A DNA stretch of 7,410 nt from Pseudomonadota bacterium (lineage in GTDB: Bacteria > Pseudomonadota > Gammaproteobacteria > Xanthomonadales > Xanthomonadaceae), in assembly GCA_023395465.1 (NCBI GenBank), contig JAEWZE010000140.1, forward strand, positions 1 to 7,410, written 5' to 3'. This document shows, piece after piece, positions 5,700 to 7,410 of this stretch. A program made the position numbers and the translations under genes. Every line of letters starts with the position of its first letter. Position 1 is the stretch's first letter. The notes beneath the pieces were generated by a model. That model did not search any database and had not been told where the DNA came from. It saw only the letters and a program-made list of their open reading frames with translations.

Positions 5700-6724
5700 T
5701 GCTCAGGATCGACATCCACGCCCACTACCTGCCCCGCGACTGGCCGGACCTGGCGCGCAAGTACGGCGAAGCCCGCTTCCCGGTGATCCACCACACCGAG
5801 GACGGGCGCCACCGCATCTACAAGGATGGCCGCTTCTTCCGCGAGATCTGGTCGCGCACCTGGGATCCGCGCGAGCGCATCGACGAGTTCGCGCGGTTCG
5901 ACGTGCAGGTGCAGGTGATCAGCACCGTACCGGTGATGTTCAGCTACTGGGCCCGCCCGCAGCATGCGCTGGAGCTGCACCAGGCGCTCAACGACCACAT
6001 GGCCGGCACCTGCCGCGACCACCCGCGCCACTACGCCGGCCTGGGCACCGTGCCGCTGCAGTCGCCGCGGCTGGCGGTGCAGGAACTGGAGCGCTGCGTG
6101 GACCAGCTGGGCCTGCAGGGCGTGCAGATCGGCTCGCACGTGACCGGCCCGGACGGCACCCACTGGAACCTCGACGCGCCCGAGCTGTTCCCGTTCTTCG
6201 AGGCGGCCGCCGACCTGGGCGCCGCGATCCTGGTGCATCCCTGGGACATGATGGGCACCGACACGATGCCCAAGTACTGGCTGCCGTGGCTGGTGGGCAT
6301 GCCAGCGGAGCAGTCGCGCGCGGCCTGCTGCCTGGTGTTCGGCGGCGTGCTGGAGCGCCTGCCGAAGCTGAAGATCTGCATGGCCCACGGCGGCGGCAGC
6401 TTCCCCTACACCATCGGCCGCATCGAACACGGCTTCAACATGCGGCCGGACCTGGTGGCCACCGACAACCCGCACAACCCGCGCGACTACCTGCGCCGGC
6501 TGTACTTCGACTCGTGGGTGGCCGATCCGCGCGCGCTGCGCTACCTGATCGAGACCTGCGGCGTGGACCGGGTGATGCTGGGCACCGACTACCCCTTCCC
6601 GCTCGGCGAACAGGAACCGGGCGCGGGCATCGAGCATCTCGGACTGGACGCGCCCGAGCGTGCGCGGCTCTACCACGGCACCGCGCTGGAATGGCTCGGC
6701 CTGCCGGCCTCGCGCTTCGCATGA
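5699..6724 (+). CDS. nbaD: 2-amino-3-carboxymuconate-6-semialdehyde decarboxylase (ACMSD)
   Basis: A zinc-dependent amidohydrolase-superfamily decarboxylase that removes CO2 from ACMS, diverting it from spontaneous cyclisation to quinolinate and so from NAD synthesis into breakdown. The product is 341 residues, the usual size. Metal and catalytic residues fit the Pseudomonas enzyme: H7 and H9 in the N-terminal IDIHAHY (HxH), H180 in ILVHPWD, H230 in MAHGGG and D297 in GTDYPFP. R53 before WDP and R241 in GRIEHG match the substrate-binding arginines, the second contributed across the dimer. The string STVPVMFSYWA (75-85) is a strong family signature. ATG 5699 is the only sensible start, since the HxH motif follows directly. 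It is separated from the dioxygenase by the hemerythrin gene and has its own -10 box; kynureninase starts 55 bases after its stop, also with its own box. Confidence 0.97.
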   Translation: MLRIDIHAHYLPRDWPDLARKYGEARFPVIHHTEDGRHRIYKDGRFFREIWSRTWDPRERIDEFARFDVQVQVISTVPVMFSYWARPQHALELHQALNDHMAGTCRDHPRHYAGLGTVPLQSPRLAVQELERCVDQLGLQGVQIGSHVTGPDGTHWNLDAPELFPFFEAAADLGAAILVHPWDMMGTDTMPKYWLPWLVGMPAEQSRAACCLVFGGVLERLPKLKICMAHGGGSFPYTIGRIEHGFNMRPDLVATDNPHNPRDYLRRLYFDSWVADPRALRYLIETCGVDRVMLGTDYPFPLGEQEPGAGIEHLGLDAPERARLYHGTALEWLGLPASRFA

Positions 6725-6767
6725 TCCGCGCCCGGCCACTGCACGGCCATCCGTCGCACCGGCCTCC

Positions 6768-6780
6768 TACAATGCCTGCA
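6768..6780 (+). promoter_or_regulatory. -10 box with predicted transcription start on the kynureninase ATG
   Basis: TACAAT (6768-6773) is again followed by exactly six bases before the A of the ATG at 6780, identical in hexamer and spacing to the ACMSD upstream region. No Shine-Dalgarno sequence and no good -35 are visible in the 55-base gap. This suggests a leaderless kynureninase transcript starting independently of read-through from ACMSD. Confidence 0.55.
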
Positions 6781-7410
6781 TGACCGACCTGTACGCCGAC
6801 GACCACGCCCGCCGCCTGGACGCGACCGACCCGCTGCCCAGCCTGCGCGCGCAGTTCCTGCTGCCGCGCCACGACGGCGCCGAGCAGGCCTACTTCTGCG
6901 GCAACTCGCTGGGCCTGCAGCCGCGCGGCGCGCGCGCCCACGTCGAGCAGGTGCTGGAGAAGTGGGCGACCGAAGCGGTCGAAGGCCACTTCACCGGGCA
7001 GGCGCAGTGGATGCCCTACCACGAACTTGTGCGCGACCCGCTCGCCACCATCGTCGGGGCGCTGCCTTCGGAGGTGGTGGCGATGAACTCGCTCACCGCC
7101 AACCTGCACCTGATGATGGTCAGCTTCTTCCGGCCGGACGGGGCGCGCAACGCGATCCTGATCGAGGCCGGCAGCTTTCCCTCCGACCGCTACGCGGTGG
7201 AGTCGCAGCTGCGCTTCCACGGCCTGTCGCCCGCGCAGTCGCTGATCGAAGTCGCGCCGGACGAAGCCGACGGCACGATCTCGATGGAGGCGATCGAACG
7301 CGCGATCGCGATGCATGGCCCGCGACTGGCCATGGTGCTGTGGCCCGGCGTGCAGTACCGCACCGGCCAGGCCTTCGACCTCGCCGCCATCACCCGCATG
7401 GCGCACGCGG
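6780..7410 (+). CDS. kynU: Kynureninase, 3'-truncated by the window edge
   Basis: A pyridoxal-phosphate enzyme that cleaves 3-hydroxykynurenine to 3-hydroxyanthranilate (and kynurenine to anthranilate) plus alanine, supplying the dioxygenase substrate. The frame runs open from ATG 6780 to the end, giving the first 210 residues of an expected 420 or so. Family motifs seen in order are YFCGNSLGLQPRG, KWATEAVEGHF, MNSLTANLHLMMVSFFRP, a FPSDRYAVESQ segment and VLWPGVQYRTGQAFDL. The cofactor-binding Lys and the rest of the C-terminal half lie beyond the window, so completeness cannot be judged. There are no stop codons or frame breaks in the visible half. The start is supported by MTDLYADDHARRLDATDPL, the usual distance ahead of the CGNSLG motif. 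Confidence 0.96.
   Translation, partial: MTDLYADDHARRLDATDPLPSLRAQFLLPRHDGAEQAYFCGNSLGLQPRGARAHVEQVLEKWATEAVEGHFTGQAQWMPYHELVRDPLATIVGALPSEVVAMNSLTANLHLMMVSFFRPDGARNAILIEAGSFPSDRYAVESQLRFHGLSPAQSLIEVAPDEADGTISMEAIERAIAMHGPRLAMVLWPGVQYRTGQAFDLAAITRMAHA

Noticed and set aside
5024..6739. A 571-codon minus-strand frame opposite hemerythrin and ACMSD.
   Set aside because: It is the mirror of two well-supported plus-strand genes; its translation shows no family motifs and its length is explained by high GC.
1..7410. CRISPR array, tRNA/rRNA genes, prophage or insertion-sequence transposase, toxin-antitoxin or defence genes.
   Set aside because: I found no regularly spaced repeats, no tRNA or rRNA signature, and no reading frame resembling these families; the window is filled by metabolic and repair genes.

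Overview
This is high-GC (by eye about 70 %) bacterial DNA with genes packed on the plus strand. The gene content and style point to the Xanthomonadaceae (a Lysobacter, Luteimonas or Xanthomonas relative). The clues are a kynurenine-pathway cluster of the kind known there, a GGGATTCGGGATTGGGGATTCG-type intergenic repeat that I recall as common in that family, and start codons preceded directly by TACAAT-like boxes. The genus is inference; no rRNA or other marker gene lies in the window.

Layout. Bases 1-767 hold a short-chain dehydrogenase/reductase (SDR), cut at its 5' end, which has lost the YxxxK catalytic pair. A structured repeat-like intergenic element (764-987) separates it from nei, endonuclease VIII (986-1798). 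After a 132-base gap comes a tight four-gene operon: 2-aminomuconate 6-semialdehyde dehydrogenase (1931-3358), beta-carbonic anhydrase (3387-4049), RidA-type 2-aminomuconate deaminase (4049-4486) and 3-hydroxyanthranilate 3,4-dioxygenase (4483-5031). Next is a bacteriohemerythrin (5150-5611) behind a perfect FNR/ANR-type palindrome. Then come aminocarboxymuconate-semialdehyde decarboxylase, ACMSD (5699-6724), and the first half of kynureninase (6780 to the window end).

How the genes work together. Kynureninase makes 3-hydroxyanthranilate (or anthranilate). The dioxygenase opens the ring to 2-amino-3-carboxymuconate semialdehyde (ACMS). ACMSD decarboxylates this to 2-aminomuconate semialdehyde, the dehydrogenase oxidises it to 2-aminomuconate, and the RidA protein deaminates that. 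ACMS not taken by ACMSD cyclises spontaneously to quinolinate, the NAD precursor, so the window contains the enzymes on both sides of the catabolism/NAD branch point. Tryptophan dioxygenase, kynurenine formamidase, kynurenine 3-monooxygenase, the downstream decarboxylase/tautomerase genes and any KynR-type regulator are not in the window.

The core pathway is known biology. The less ordinary points are a carbonic anhydrase embedded in the operon, an FNR-box hemerythrin set inside an oxygen-consuming pathway cluster, three genes whose -10-like boxes place transcription start on the A of the ATG (candidate leaderless mRNAs), the SDR without a catalytic Tyr/Lys, and the nested inverted repeats between the SDR and nei.
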